Shown piece by piece: positions 44,578-53,206 of a DNA stretch of 64,000 nt. The notes under the pieces were generated by a model. It made no database searches. It had not been told where the DNA came from and saw only the letters and a program-made list of their open reading frames with translations. Numbering within the stretch: the first letter of the stretch is position 1; each line of letters opens with the position of its first letter. The position numbers and the translations under genes are program-made. Origin of the DNA: Mycolicibacterium anyangense (GTDB taxonomy: Bacteria > Actinomycetota > Actinomycetes > Mycobacteriales > Mycobacteriaceae); contig NZ_AP022620.1 in the NCBI RefSeq assembly GCF_010731855.1, positions 2,046,001 through 2,110,000 on the forward strand. The letters are read 5' to 3'.

Positions 44578-45390
44578 TCATTCGGCGGCCCGCGCCCGCC
44601 GCGCGTCGAGAATCACCTGGACGACGAGGACGATGACGGCGACGGCCATCAGCAGTGTCGAGACGGCGTAGGCGCCGTACTCGGAGCCGCGGTTGTAGCG
44701 GTCGGACACCAACAGGGTCAGGGTCTGGGACGTGCCGGGCAGGTTGGACGACACCATGATCACCGCGCCGTACTCGCCGAGGGTGCGCGCGACGGTGAGC
44801 ACGATGCCGTAGGTCAGGCCCCACCGGATCGATGGGAGGGTGATCCGCCAGAACGTTTGCCACCAGCTGGAACCCAGCGTTGCGGCAGCCTCCTCCTGGT
44901 CGGTGCCCAGTTCGTGCAGCACCGGTTCGACCTCCCGGATGACGAACGGCACGGTGACGAAAATGCTGGCGAGCACGATGCCGGGCAGCCCGAAGATGAT
45001 CTTGAAGCCCAGACTGTTCTCGACGAAACCGAAGACCCCAGCGGTCCCCCACAACAGGATCAGGGCTACGCCGACGACTACCGGCGACACCGCGAACGGC
45101 AGATCGATGATTGCCTGCAGTGCCGCCTTGCCACGAAACTTGTTGCGCGCCAGTACTAGGGCAGTCGGAACCCCGAAGATGACGTTGAGCGGCACCACGA
45201 TCGCCACCACGAGAAGCGACAGTTGCAGGGCGGATATCGCCGCAGGCGTGGAGATCGAGGCGAAGAACGCACCGAAGCCGGGAGCGAAGGTGCGCCACAG
45301 GATCAGCCCCACCGGGACCAGAACCAAGATCAGAACGTAGCCCAGTGCCGTATAGCGAGCGAGGTATCGCACCAACGGAGACGGGGTCAT
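44578..45390 (-). CDS. cysW: Sulfate ABC transporter permease CysW
   Basis: 270 residues with six hydrophobic helices. The EAA loop is [30 protein letters not shown], which contacts the CysA ATPase. A typical first helix region is [23 protein letters not shown]. The ATG at 45390 overlaps the cysT stop (ATGA), so the two permeases are translationally coupled. Confidence 0.95.
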   Translation of the reverse strand: MTPSPLVRYLARYTALGYVLILVLVPVGLILWRTFAPGFGAFFASISTPAAISALQLSLLVVAIVVPLNVIFGVPTALVLARNKFRGKAALQAIIDLPFAVSPVVVGVALILLWGTAGVFGFVENSLGFKIIFGLPGIVLASIFVTVPFVIREVEPVLHELGTDQEEAAATLGSSWWQTFWRITLPSIRWGLTYGIVLTVARTLGEYGAVIMVSSNLPGTSQTLTLLVSDRYNRGSEYGAYAVSTLLMAVAVIVLVVQVILDARRARAAE

Positions 45391-46268
45391 GACGCCAGCT
45401 CCTCCCGTTTGGCCGCCCGCGATCCGATCGCCCTGAGGATGAACAGCACCACGAACGAGATCAGCAGCAGGACAATGGAAATCGCCGCCGCACCGGTCCG
45501 GTCGTCATTCTCGATCAGCGTACGGATCCACTGCGAGGACACCTCGGTCTCACCTGGCACCGCACCACCGATCAGCACCACCGACCCGAATTCACCGATG
45601 GCACGGGAGAAGGCCAGTCCGGCGCCCGACAGCAGCGAGGGCAGCAGGGCAGGCAATACGACCCGGGTGAAGATGACGGTGTTGTTGGCGCCAAGCGACG
45701 CCGCCGCCTCCTCCACCTCACGGTCGAGTTCGAGCAGAACCGGCTGAACCGAGCGCACCACAAAAGGCAGGGTGACGAACAGCAGCGCGATACCAACGCC
45801 CCACTTGGTGTGTTGCAGATGCAGATCGACCGGACTGTTCGGGCCGTAGAGCGCCAGCATCACCAGGCTCGCGACGATGGTGGGCAGCGCGAACGGCAGG
45901 TCGATCACCGCATCCACCAGGCGCTTGCCCGGGAAGTCGTCGCGGGTGAGCACCCAGGCCACCAGCAGGCCGAACACCGCGTTGATCAGGGTCACGCCGA
46001 TCGAGATGGTCAACGTGACCCGGAACGACTCCTGCGCTGCGTTCGAGGTGACCGCCGCCCAGAACGCCGACCAACCGCCCTTGGCGGACTGCCAGACGAT
46101 CGCTGCCAGCGGCAGCAGGACGATGACACTCAGCCAGATCGACGCGGCACCGACCCGCAGCCGGGTGGTGCCGTGCCGACGAGATAGAAAGCCGGGCGAC
46201 CGGCCCGAGTCACCGCCGGTGAGCTCGGGCCGGACCGCCGAAGGATTCGGCTCGATAGCCGCTGTCAT
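45387..46268 (-). CDS. cysT: Sulfate ABC transporter permease CysT
   Basis: 293 residues, six membrane helices. EAA loop: VEEAAASLGANNTVIFTRVVLPALLPSLLSG. An Arg-rich cytoplasmic N-terminus of about 50 residues precedes the first helix. The ATG at 46268 overlaps the subI stop (ATGA); an upstream in-frame start lies deep in subI and is not needed. Forms the channel with CysW. Confidence 0.95.
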   Translation of the reverse strand: MTAAIEPNPSAVRPELTGGDSGRSPGFLSRRHGTTRLRVGAASIWLSVIVLLPLAAIVWQSAKGGWSAFWAAVTSNAAQESFRVTLTISIGVTLINAVFGLLVAWVLTRDDFPGKRLVDAVIDLPFALPTIVASLVMLALYGPNSPVDLHLQHTKWGVGIALLFVTLPFVVRSVQPVLLELDREVEEAAASLGANNTVIFTRVVLPALLPSLLSGAGLAFSRAIGEFGSVVLIGGAVPGETEVSSQWIRTLIENDDRTGAAAISIVLLLISFVVLFILRAIGSRAAKREELAS

Positions 46269-47308
46269 CCAGTGGCCTGCTTGTAGATCTTCGTGATGGA
46301 GCCATTCTCCTTGTCGAACAGCGCCGGATCCACCGTTGTCCAGCCACCGAGATCGGCGATGGTCCACAGCTTCTCTGCGGGTGCCGGGAACTCGGACGCG
46401 AAGTCCGCTGCGACCTTGGGGTCGACCGGACGGAAACCGGCTTCGGCCCAGATCTTCTGGCCCTCCGGGGTGAACAGGTAATTCTTCAGCGCGGTGGCCT
46501 TGTCGGCATGCGCACTGGTGGTCACCACGGCCACCGGGTTCTCGATCTTGAAGGTCTGCGCCGGGATGAAGTGCTCGACATCCTTGCCCTGCCGCTCGAT
46601 GTTGATGGCCTCGTCCTCGTAGCTCAGCAGGACGTCACCGGTGCCCTGCAGGAACACGTCGGTGGCCTCGCGGCCCGAACCCGGACGGGTCTTGACGTGC
46701 TCGCTGACCAGCTTGCTGACGAAGTCGAGACCGGCTTGCGCATCCTGGCCGCCGTTGCTCTTGGCGGCGTACGGCGCCAGCAGGTTCCACTTGGCCGAAC
46801 CCGAGCTCAGCGGGCTCGGAGTGACGACCTCGATACCCGGCTTCAGCAGATCGTCCCAGGTCTTGATGTTCTTGGGGTTTCCCTTGCGCACCACGATGGA
46901 CACCACCGATCCGAACGGGACGCCCTTGGTGGCGTCCTTGTTCCAGTCGGCGGCCACCTTGTTGGCCTTCACCAGTCGGGTGACGTCGGGCTCGACCGAG
47001 AAGTTCACGATGTCGGCCGGCTTGCCGTCGACCACCGCGCGCGACTGGTCACCGGAGGCGCCGTAGGACGTGGTGACGGCGACACCCTTGCCCTCCGGAG
47101 TGGCGGCGAAGGCCGGGATGATCTTGCTCCAGCCCGGCTCGGGCACGGCATAGGCGACCAGGGTGAGGGTGGTATCAGCCTTCGGCTGGTTTCCACCACC
47201 GGCGACGTCGCTCGAGCCTCCGCCACCGCACGCGGCCAACACTGTGGCGGTGACGGTGAGAGCCGCGGCAGCGCGCCAACGGCTCGGGATGGAGGGGACT
47301 CTCTTCAT
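46265..47308 (-). CDS. subI: Sulfate-binding lipoprotein
   Basis: 347 residues. The lipoprotein signal ends in LAAC at about residue 27, followed by a Gly/Ser linker, so the protein is anchored to the outer face of the membrane. The periplasmic-binding fold shows LTLVAYAVPEPGWSKIIPAF, TSYGASGDQSRAVVDGKPADIVNFSVEPD and GTGDVLLSYEDEA, as in sulfate-binding proteins. First gene of subI-cysT-cysW-cysA; SD GAAAGG. A cysteine leader peptide lies upstream. Confidence 0.95.
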   Translation of the reverse strand: MKRVPSIPSRWRAAAALTVTATVLAACGGGGSSDVAGGGNQPKADTTLTLVAYAVPEPGWSKIIPAFAATPEGKGVAVTTSYGASGDQSRAVVDGKPADIVNFSVEPDVTRLVKANKVAADWNKDATKGVPFGSVVSIVVRKGNPKNIKTWDDLLKPGIEVVTPSPLSSGSAKWNLLAPYAAKSNGGQDAQAGLDFVSKLVSEHVKTRPGSGREATDVFLQGTGDVLLSYEDEAINIERQGKDVEHFIPAQTFKIENPVAVVTTSAHADKATALKNYLFTPEGQKIWAEAGFRPVDPKVAADFASEFPAPAEKLWTIADLGGWTTVDPALFDKENGSITKIYKQATG

Positions 47309-47427
47309 GGGGGGCCTTTCTCATTGTGGGATGTGGGCGGATCGCACCCGTCACAACGGAATGGCTATGTATCAACGGCGAATTGCCATGACCATCACCG
47401 ACACCAAACCGCAGGCGGGCAGGGGTG

Positions 47428-47520
47428 TCAGCGACAACAAGCGACATCAGCAACGGCACACGCACCGACGGCAATGAGCGCCAATTTATGGCCCTCGCCG
47501 TAACCGGTCGCCGATTGCAT
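47428..47520 (-). CDS. Cysteine-containing leader peptide of the sulfate transport operon
   Basis: A 30-residue ORF starting at ATG 47520 and ending GACAVADVACCR with three cysteines, two adjacent just before the stop. The same number of codons (31 with stop) as the nirA leader. It lies 119 bases before subI. Its promoter has leaderless geometry. Comparable leaders upstream of this operon are known in mycobacteria. It is too short to be a normal gene call. Confidence 0.75.
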   Translation of the reverse strand: MQSATGYGEGHKLALIAVGACAVADVACCR

Positions 47521-47527
47521 GGCGCGA

Positions 47528-47533
47528 AGCTTA
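47528..47533 (-). promoter_or_regulatory. Leaderless -10 (TAAGCT) of the subI leader peptide
   Basis: On the minus strand TAAGCT (47533-47528) fits TANNNT and is followed by 7 bases and the leader ATG at 47520. No ribosome binding site is visible in those 7 bases. Confidence 0.6.
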
Positions 47534-47564
47534 ACAGAGTTTCAGCGCAGGGCTACTCGGGGCG

Positions 47565-47651
47565 TCAGCGATTGAGAAGCCACACCACGACGACGAGGAT
47601 CAGCAGCGCGACAAGGGCCAGTGTGACCCGCGACCTGGGCATCCCGCTCAC
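47565..47651 (-). CDS. 28-residue single-helix membrane protein
   Basis: A GTG at 47651 overlaps the stop of the gene upstream (GTGA). After eight residues with two arginines, one uninterrupted hydrophobic helix (VTLALVALLILVVVVWLL) runs to the C-terminus. The length of one membrane span and the basic N-terminus suggest an N-in orientation. It is translationally coupled to the 64-residue membrane protein and may work with it. The function is unknown. Confidence 0.6.
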   Translation of the reverse strand: MSGMPRSRVTLALVALLILVVVVWLLNR

Positions 47652-47842
47652 CGATTCTGCTCCTCACTGCGCCGAATCCAGTGCAGCGCCTTGATGCCGT
47701 TTCCCAGGATGACGTCGATCGTGGCGGCGATGCCGTAGGCCAGCGCCAGCACCACCGGAATCACGATGACGACCTGCAGCACGAATCCGAGGCCGGATAG
47801 CCACAATTCCACGCCGTCCCACCAACTGAGGATCCCGGTCAC
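47648..47842 (-). CDS. Small conserved membrane protein (Rv2401A-like)
   Basis: 64 residues: a polar start with WWDGVELW, one or two hydrophobic segments (FVLQVVIVIPVVLALAYGIAATIDVILG), then a basic tail HWIRRSEEQNR. Membrane-associated, function unknown. The position between subI and the trehalase gene corresponds to Rv2401A of M. tuberculosis. It is followed, with a 4-base overlap, by a 28-residue one-helix protein. Confidence 0.65.
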   Translation of the reverse strand: MTGILSWWDGVELWLSGLGFVLQVVIVIPVVLALAYGIAATIDVILGNGIKALHWIRRSEEQNR

Positions 47843-47952
47843 GATCCCAGCCTAGGCCGCCACCGATACCCGCTCGCCATCGGTGTGAGCAGCAAAGTTA
47901 CGGTTCGGCGCAGAAGTGGACGCCAGACCTCCGCGCGGTCGATGATGTCTGG

Positions 47953-49965
47953 ATGGTTCTGCAAGCCCAGCCAGCAGGTGATAACTCGGCCGTGCCGGCC
48001 TTCGACACCGCCGCACCGCTGTCGGCCACGGCGCCGGTGCCGTACACACCGGGCGGGCCCCTGCGCAACCCGTTCCCGCCGATCGCCGACTATGCGTTCC
48101 TCTCGGACTGCGAGAACACCTGCCTCATCTCCTCGGCCGGGGCGGTGGAATGGCTGTGCGTCCCGCGGCCCGACTCCCCCAGCGTCTTCGGCGCCATCCT
48201 GGACCGCGGGGCCGGCCACTTCCGGCTCGGGCCCTACGGGGTCTCGGTGCCGGCAGCACGCCGCTACCTGCCCGGCAGCCTGATTCTGGAAACCACCTGG
48301 CAGACCCACACCGGCTGGGTGATCGTCCGCGACGCCCTCGTGATGGGGCCATGGCATGACATCGAAACCCGGTCGCGCACCCACCGGCGCACCCCGATGG
48401 ACTGGGATGCCGAACACATCCTGCTGCGCACCGTGCGCTGTGTGAGCGGCACGGTCGAGATGGTGATGAACTGCGAGCCGTCCTTCGACTACGCCCGCGT
48501 CAACGCGACGTGGGAGTACTCGGCCAACGCCTACGGCGAGGCGATCGCGCGGGCCCGCAAGGATCCCGATGCGCACCCGACGCTGAGGCTGACCACCAAC
48601 CTTCGGATCGGGTTGGAGGGCCGCGAGGCCAGGGCGCGAACCAGGTTGAAGGAAGGCGACAACATCTTCGTCGCCCTGTCCTGGTCGAAACATCCGGCGC
48701 CGCAGACCTATGAAGAGGCCGCCGACAAGATGTGGCAGACCAGCGAGGCCTGGCGCCAGTGGATCAACATCGGTGACTTCCCGGACCACCCGTGGCGGTC
48801 GTACCTGCAGCGCAGCGCGCTCACCCTCAAGGGGCTGACCTACTCGCCCACCGGCGCCCTGCTCGCGGCCAGCACCACCTCGCTGCCCGAGACACCCCAG
48901 GGCGAACGCAACTGGGACTACCGCTACGCCTGGGTGCGTGACTCGACATTCGCCTTGTGGGGCCTCTACACCCTGGGCCTGGACCGGGAGGCTGACGACT
49001 TCTTCTCATTCATCGCCGACGTCTCGGGCGCCAACAACGGGGAGCGGCACCCGCTGCAGGTGATGTACGCCGTCGGCGGCGAACGTGAACTCGTCGAGGA
49101 GGAGCTCAACCACCTGTCGGGCTACGACAACGCTCGGCCGGTGCGCATCGGCAACGGCGCCTACAACCAACGCCAGCACGATATCTGGGGCACCATGCTG
49201 GACTCGGTGTACCTGCACGCCAAGTCCCGCGAGCAGATCTCCGATCAGCTGTGGCCGGTACTCAAGGAGCAGGTCGAAGAGGCCATCAAGCACTGGAAGG
49301 AACCCGACCGCGGCATCTGGGAGGTTCGCGGTGAACCGCAGCATTTCACCTCCTCGAAGGTGATGTGCTGGGTCGCCCTGGACCGCGGCTCCAAACTGGC
49401 CGAACTGGTCGGTGAAAAGAGTTACGCACAGCAGTGGCGGGCCATTGCCGAGGAGATCAAGGCCGACATCCTGGCCCACGGGGTGGACCAGCGCGGGGTG
49501 CTCACCCAGCGCTATGGCGACGACGCGCTGGACGCCTCACTGCTGCTGGTTCCGCTGGTGCGCTTCCTGCCGTCCGACGACCCGCGGGTACGGGCCACCG
49601 TGCTGGCGATCGCCGACGAGCTCACCGAGGACGGCCTGGTACTGCGCTACCGGGTCGAGGAGACCGACGACGGGCTGTCCGGCGAAGAGGGCACGTTCAC
49701 GATCTGTTCGTTCTGGCTGGTGTCGGCTCTGGTGGAGATCGGTGAGGTGAGCCGGGCCCGGCATCTGTGTGAGCGGTTGCTGTCGTTCGCCAGCCCGCTG
49801 CATCTCTATGCCGAGGAGATCGAGCCGCGCACCGGCCGGCATCTGGGGAACTTCCCGCAGGCGTTCACGCACCTGGCGCTCATCAACGCCGTCGTGCACG
49901 TCATCCGCGCCGAGGAGGAGGCGGACAGCACCGGGGTGTTCCAGCCGGCCAACGCCCCCATGTAG
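47953..49965 (+). CDS. Trehalase, glycoside hydrolase family 15
   Basis: 670 residues. N-terminal beta-sandwich domain (FPPIADYAFLSDCENTCLISSAGAVEWLCVPRPDSPSVFG) and a C-terminal (alpha/alpha)6 barrel with GERNWDYRYAWVRDSTFALW, DRGIWEVRGEPQHFTSSKVMCWVALDRG (first catalytic Glu) and EEGTFTICSFWLVSALVEIG (second). This is the mycobacterial GH15 trehalase type (Rv2402), which splits trehalose to two glucose units. First ATG of the ORF; a leader of about 40 low-complexity residues precedes the domain, so the true start may be a little later. It converges with a MarR gene. Confidence 0.92.
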   Translation: MVLQAQPAGDNSAVPAFDTAAPLSATAPVPYTPGGPLRNPFPPIADYAFLSDCENTCLISSAGAVEWLCVPRPDSPSVFGAILDRGAGHFRLGPYGVSVPAARRYLPGSLILETTWQTHTGWVIVRDALVMGPWHDIETRSRTHRRTPMDWDAEHILLRTVRCVSGTVEMVMNCEPSFDYARVNATWEYSANAYGEAIARARKDPDAHPTLRLTTNLRIGLEGREARARTRLKEGDNIFVALSWSKHPAPQTYEEAADKMWQTSEAWRQWINIGDFPDHPWRSYLQRSALTLKGLTYSPTGALLAASTTSLPETPQGERNWDYRYAWVRDSTFALWGLYTLGLDREADDFFSFIADVSGANNGERHPLQVMYAVGGERELVEEELNHLSGYDNARPVRIGNGAYNQRQHDIWGTMLDSVYLHAKSREQISDQLWPVLKEQVEEAIKHWKEPDRGIWEVRGEPQHFTSSKVMCWVALDRGSKLAELVGEKSYAQQWRAIAEEIKADILAHGVDQRGVLTQRYGDDALDASLLLVPLVRFLPSDDPRVRATVLAIADELTEDGLVLRYRVEETDDGLSGEEGTFTICSFWLVSALVEIGEVSRARHLCERLLSFASPLHLYAEEIEPRTGRHLGNFPQAFTHLALINAVVHVIRAEEEADSTGVFQPANAPM

Positions 49966-49981
49966 GAGCGCGATATGCGCG

Positions 49982-50410
49982 CTACCCGAGACGATCGGTG
50001 ACCATCGCCGACTCGATCCGCTGCAACACCGCCTTGACGGTCGCCACCTCACCCACGTCGTCGCCCAGAGCCGTGGCCATGTGACGGGCCCACTGCCGGC
50101 GCAACCGGGTCAGATTCGCAGCGGCCAGCTCGGTGGGAAAGAGATTGACACCGCGGGCGTCCTGGGGATCGACGCGACGCTCGACGAATCCGCGGCGTTC
50201 CAGGCTCCGCAGCGCCGTGCTGAGGTTGCTGCGCTGCAGGCCGGTGTGTTTGGCGACGTCACTGGGAGCCGCGCCGGGATGGTTGTCGATATGACGCATC
50301 ACCTGGGCCTCCGACGGGGTGAGCGGCACCGTCTCGGCGTCCATGCCCATGCGGAGTTCTCGGCCGATGGCGAGAATCACCTCGGCGAGGTCGGCCAGCT
50401 GGCTGTCCAT
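49982..50410 (-). CDS. MarR family regulator next to an MFS exporter
   Basis: 142 residues. Winged helix GAAPSDVAKHTGLQRSNLSTALRSLERRGFVERRVDPQDARGVNLFPT; the DPQDARG wing is MarR-typical. ATG at 50410, with TAGTCT (TANNNT) 6 bases upstream at 50417-50422, so a leaderless message is possible; a TTG two codons upstream is an alternative. It is divergent from an MFS drug exporter with a palindromic operator between, the standard MarR-efflux arrangement. Confidence 0.85.
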   Translation of the reverse strand: MDSQLADLAEVILAIGRELRMGMDAETVPLTPSEAQVMRHIDNHPGAAPSDVAKHTGLQRSNLSTALRSLERRGFVERRVDPQDARGVNLFPTELAAANLTRLRRQWARHMATALGDDVGEVATVKAVLQRIESAMVTDRLG

Positions 50411-50443
50411 GGACAAAGACTACGCCCATTGGTTATTATTTTA

Positions 50444-50463
50444 TAGTTATTTGTTCATAACTA
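50444..50463. promoter_or_regulatory. MarR operator between marR and the MFS exporter
   Basis: TAGTTAT and ATAACTA, perfectly complementary 7-base arms, flank TTGTTC. It lies in a markedly A/T-rich stretch (about 50428-50465), 15 bases upstream of the exporter ATG and 33 bases upstream of the regulator. A dimeric MarR protein could repress both genes from here. Confidence 0.75.
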
Positions 50464-50478
50464 CTTCAATGAGGACTC

Positions 50479-51702
50479 ATGACGACCGCAGCGACCGAGC
50501 CCGGCCGGACCAACCAGCACGACGGGTCCATCTCACCCTGGCTGCTGTTGGCGCTGGCCCTGCTCTCGGCGGTCGCCCCGGTGGCCACCGACCTCTACCT
50601 GCCCGCCTTCCCCGAGATGACGGCCGAACTGCACGCGAGCGCGACGGCCGTGCAGTTGACCCTGACCGCGTTCCTGCTCGGCCTCACCTTCGGGCAGCTC
50701 GCCTTCGGACCGCTGTCCGACCGCGTCGGCCGCCGCGGCCCGCTGGTGGTCGGCACCCTGCTGTGTGTGCTCGCCAGTGCGGTGGCGGCCACCGCCCCCA
50801 GCGTCGGCATCCTGATCGCGGCACGCTTCGCCCAGGGATTCACCGGCGCAGCCGGCATGGTGATCGGCCGGGCGGTGATCTCCGATCTCGCGACCGGCAA
50901 GTCGGCTGCTCGCGCCTTCAGCCTGATGATGATCGTCGGCGGCATCGCCCCTGTCGTCGCCCCGTTCGCCGGCGGACTTCTGGTCGGCCCCCTCGGGTGG
51001 CGCGGCATCCTGTGGGTGGTCGGCGGTATCGCGGTGTTGATGTTCCTGTCCTCGGCTGTCCTGGTGCGCGAGTCACATCCCATGGAGCGCCGGGAGGCCC
51101 TCAAAGCGACTGTGGCCGAGGGTATTTCACGGTGGGGCGAACTGCGCTCCCGCACCTATCTGGCCAACACCCTGGCGTTCGGCTTCGGGTTCTCGGTGAT
51201 GATGGCCTATATCTCGGCCTCCCCGTTCGTCTACCAGGTGATGCTCGGGCTGACTCCGATGCAGTACGGGATCGCCTTCGCCGTCAATGCGCTTGGTCTC
51301 ACCGCCACGAGCGCACTGTCCGCGCGGTTGACGGCAAGCGTCTCGAGCCGCCGACTGCTCGGCACCGGCCTCGGTGTGACACTGGCCGCGACACTCACCC
51401 TGCTCGTCCTGACCCTCACCGCGGCCCCGGCATGGACCGTCGCCGTCCCGATCTTCGTCGCGGTGTGCTGCCAGGGACTGATCCTCGGCAACGCCACCGC
51501 ACTTGCCCTCGCAGCGGTGCCGACCGCCGCCGGGGCCGGCTCAGCCGGCCTGGGCGCCTTGCAGTTCGGGTTGGGAGCAGCGGTCTCCCCGCTGGTCAGT
51601 CTCGGCGGAGAGCACACAGCCCTGCCGCTGGCCATCGTCATGGTGACGCTGTCGGTGTTGGCGATAGCGGCCTATCTTGGCGGCCGAAACGCTACTTCTT
51701 AG
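50479..51702 (+). CDS. Bcr/CflA-type MFS multidrug exporter
   Basis: 407 residues, 12 predicted helices, drug:H+ antiporter-1 family. The N-terminus VAPVATDLYLPAFPEMTAEL with AVQLTLTAFLLGLTFGQLAFGPLSDRVGRRGPL (motif A) is diagnostic for the Bcr/CflA group. Substrates are probably bicyclomycin-like or other small hydrophobic compounds. ATG at 50479 with GAGGA upstream. Its stop overlaps that of the convergent lipoprotein gene by 11 bases. Confidence 0.92.
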   Translation: MTTAATEPGRTNQHDGSISPWLLLALALLSAVAPVATDLYLPAFPEMTAELHASATAVQLTLTAFLLGLTFGQLAFGPLSDRVGRRGPLVVGTLLCVLASAVAATAPSVGILIAARFAQGFTGAAGMVIGRAVISDLATGKSAARAFSLMMIVGGIAPVVAPFAGGLLVGPLGWRGILWVVGGIAVLMFLSSAVLVRESHPMERREALKATVAEGISRWGELRSRTYLANTLAFGFGFSVMMAYISASPFVYQVMLGLTPMQYGIAFAVNALGLTATSALSARLTASVSSRRLLGTGLGVTLAATLTLLVLTLTAAPAWTVAVPIFVAVCCQGLILGNATALALAAVPTAAGAGSAGLGALQFGLGAAVSPLVSLGGEHTALPLAIVMVTLSVLAIAAYLGGRNATS

Positions 51703-52399
51703 CCACCTTGGCCAGCATGCCGGTGGCGATCGATTTGGCCTCGTCACCGATGGAGTCGCTGCACGCCCACACTTCGACGATGAGGTTGGCGGCCGAGGCC
51801 ATCGCGTGCTGGCAGCCCCATCCCCCGGCATCTTGTTGCTCGATGCCCTGGGTCAGCACTTCACCACTGACATCGGCGGCACCGATGTCCCACGTCGCAT
51901 GAACCCCGGTGCGGTCGACGTCCACCGACGCCTTCTCGCACGACTGCCACGTCGTCCGTGACTCCTCCAGGAACTGCTGCGCCTTGCCCGCCGAGGGGAA
52001 CAGCACGGCGATCTGCTCCACCCAGTGATCGTTGTCGTCGGTGGGTTCCTGAAGCACCTCGTCGCGAACGGCAGACCAGCCGCTACCCCGGTAGACCTTC
52101 TCCTCGGCGCCGTACATGGCGCCCAGGCAGTCCACGTCGGACACCACGGCGGAGTTGTCGCTCAAGGTCTCGGTGGATCCGGTCTCCCGGATTCCGGTCG
52201 AGCCCATCACGCCGTTGATCTGGCCCACGCTGAGCAGCACCCGACCGAGATCGGACTCGGTGAGGTCGGGAAGGTTCACCGAGGCCTTACCGGTCCCCTG
52301 CGTCCGGACCGCCGTTCCCGCGACCGTCGAGGCGCATCCGGAGGCCAGGGCGCTGGCCAGCAACGCGGTCACGTAGAGCACGGGTATACGGCGCATCAT
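51692..52399 (-). CDS. lppR: Lipoprotein with PknH sensor-like domain (LppR-like)
   Basis: 235 residues. Lipoprotein signal with LASGC at about residue 22. The mature part is the PknH extracellular sensor-like fold: LPDLTESDLGRVLLSVGQINGVMG, DCLGAMYGAEEKVYRGSGWSAVRDEVLQEP, and four conserved cysteines including SCEKA, GCQHA and ACSDS that form disulfides in the family. It is found at the position of Rv2403c. A related lipoprotein gene follows upstream on the same strand. Confidence 0.85.
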   Translation of the reverse strand: MMRRIPVLYVTALLASALASGCASTVAGTAVRTQGTGKASVNLPDLTESDLGRVLLSVGQINGVMGSTGIRETGSTETLSDNSAVVSDVDCLGAMYGAEEKVYRGSGWSAVRDEVLQEPTDDNDHWVEQIAVLFPSAGKAQQFLEESRTTWQSCEKASVDVDRTGVHATWDIGAADVSGEVLTQGIEQQDAGGWGCQHAMASAANLIVEVWACSDSIGDEAKSIATGMLAKVAKK

Positions 52400-52462
52400 C
52401 GCAATATTGTCCCTCCGCTGACCGTTTCCTGTGTGTCTTCGGCGGGTGGCCGGTCACCGGGG

Positions 52463-53152
52463 CTAGCCGAGCCGCTCGACCATCAGCCGGGCGATACCGG
52501 CGGCCCGGTCGGCGGTCGCAGCCCGGCCGGCGGTGACCGCCATGTCGACATCGACAATGCAGTCGGCCGACACCTCGACGGCCCGCTCGGCGGGGAACTG
52601 CGCACCACCCTGGTTGTCGGAATTGACGATGATCGCCGTCAGGACCGCTCCGTCGACACGGACGTCGGTGACCTTCTCGTACAGTTCGGTGTTCTGCGGG
52701 CCCGGCAGGAACGTCGTCACCGTAGTGCCCTCGCAGGCCTTCCAGCGGGCCGCGAACGCGCTGAACATCCGCTGCGCCTCACCCGGTGACCGGAACCGCA
52801 CCACCCCGGCGTCGACGCTGGAAACCGCCTGGCCGGTTCCGTACCGCGAGAATTCCTGCCAGGCAGCCCCGACGACGTCGCCCTTCTCGTAGACGATGCG
52901 CATGAACGGCGACACCGCCCCGAGGCAGTCGATGGGCCGGGCGGTGTCGTTGTCCCGGATACCGTTCGGCAGGACGCCGATGCCGCCCTGATAGGGGCGT
53001 GAACCGTTGTCGCTCAGGGGGTTTCCGGCGATCCGACTCACCTCGGCGCTGGTCGGCAGCGCTGAGACGAGTGGGCGCAGCGGGCCGGTCTGCGGCACGG
53101 CACGGCCATCGACAGTGGCCGCGCAGCCGGCCAGCACGGTGATGCCCAACAC
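52463..53152 (-). CDS. Second PknH sensor-like lipoprotein
   Basis: At least 229 residues, paralogous in plan to the neighbour: LAGC lipobox, DCLGAVSPFMRIVYEKGDVVGAAWQEF, KACEGTTVTTF and SADCIVDVDMA. The only canonical start is a GTG at 53152 that leaves a signal peptide of nine residues without any positive charge. The frame continues upstream as VVRGRSILGA, exactly what a signal peptide needs, back to a TAG at about 53196, but has no ATG/GTG/TTG there. The start may be non-canonical. It lies 54 bases after lepA. Confidence 0.75.
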   Translation of the reverse strand: MLGITVLAGCAATVDGRAVPQTGPLRPLVSALPTSAEVSRIAGNPLSDNGSRPYQGGIGVLPNGIRDNDTARPIDCLGAVSPFMRIVYEKGDVVGAAWQEFSRYGTGQAVSSVDAGVVRFRSPGEAQRMFSAFAARWKACEGTTVTTFLPGPQNTELYEKVTDVRVDGAVLTAIIVNSDNQGGAQFPAERAVEVSADCIVDVDMAVTAGRAATADRAAGIARLMVERLG

Positions 53153-53206
53153 GGCACCGAGAATCGATCGCCCCCGAACGACGTAACCGTCGTGTGTGAT
53201 GTGCTC

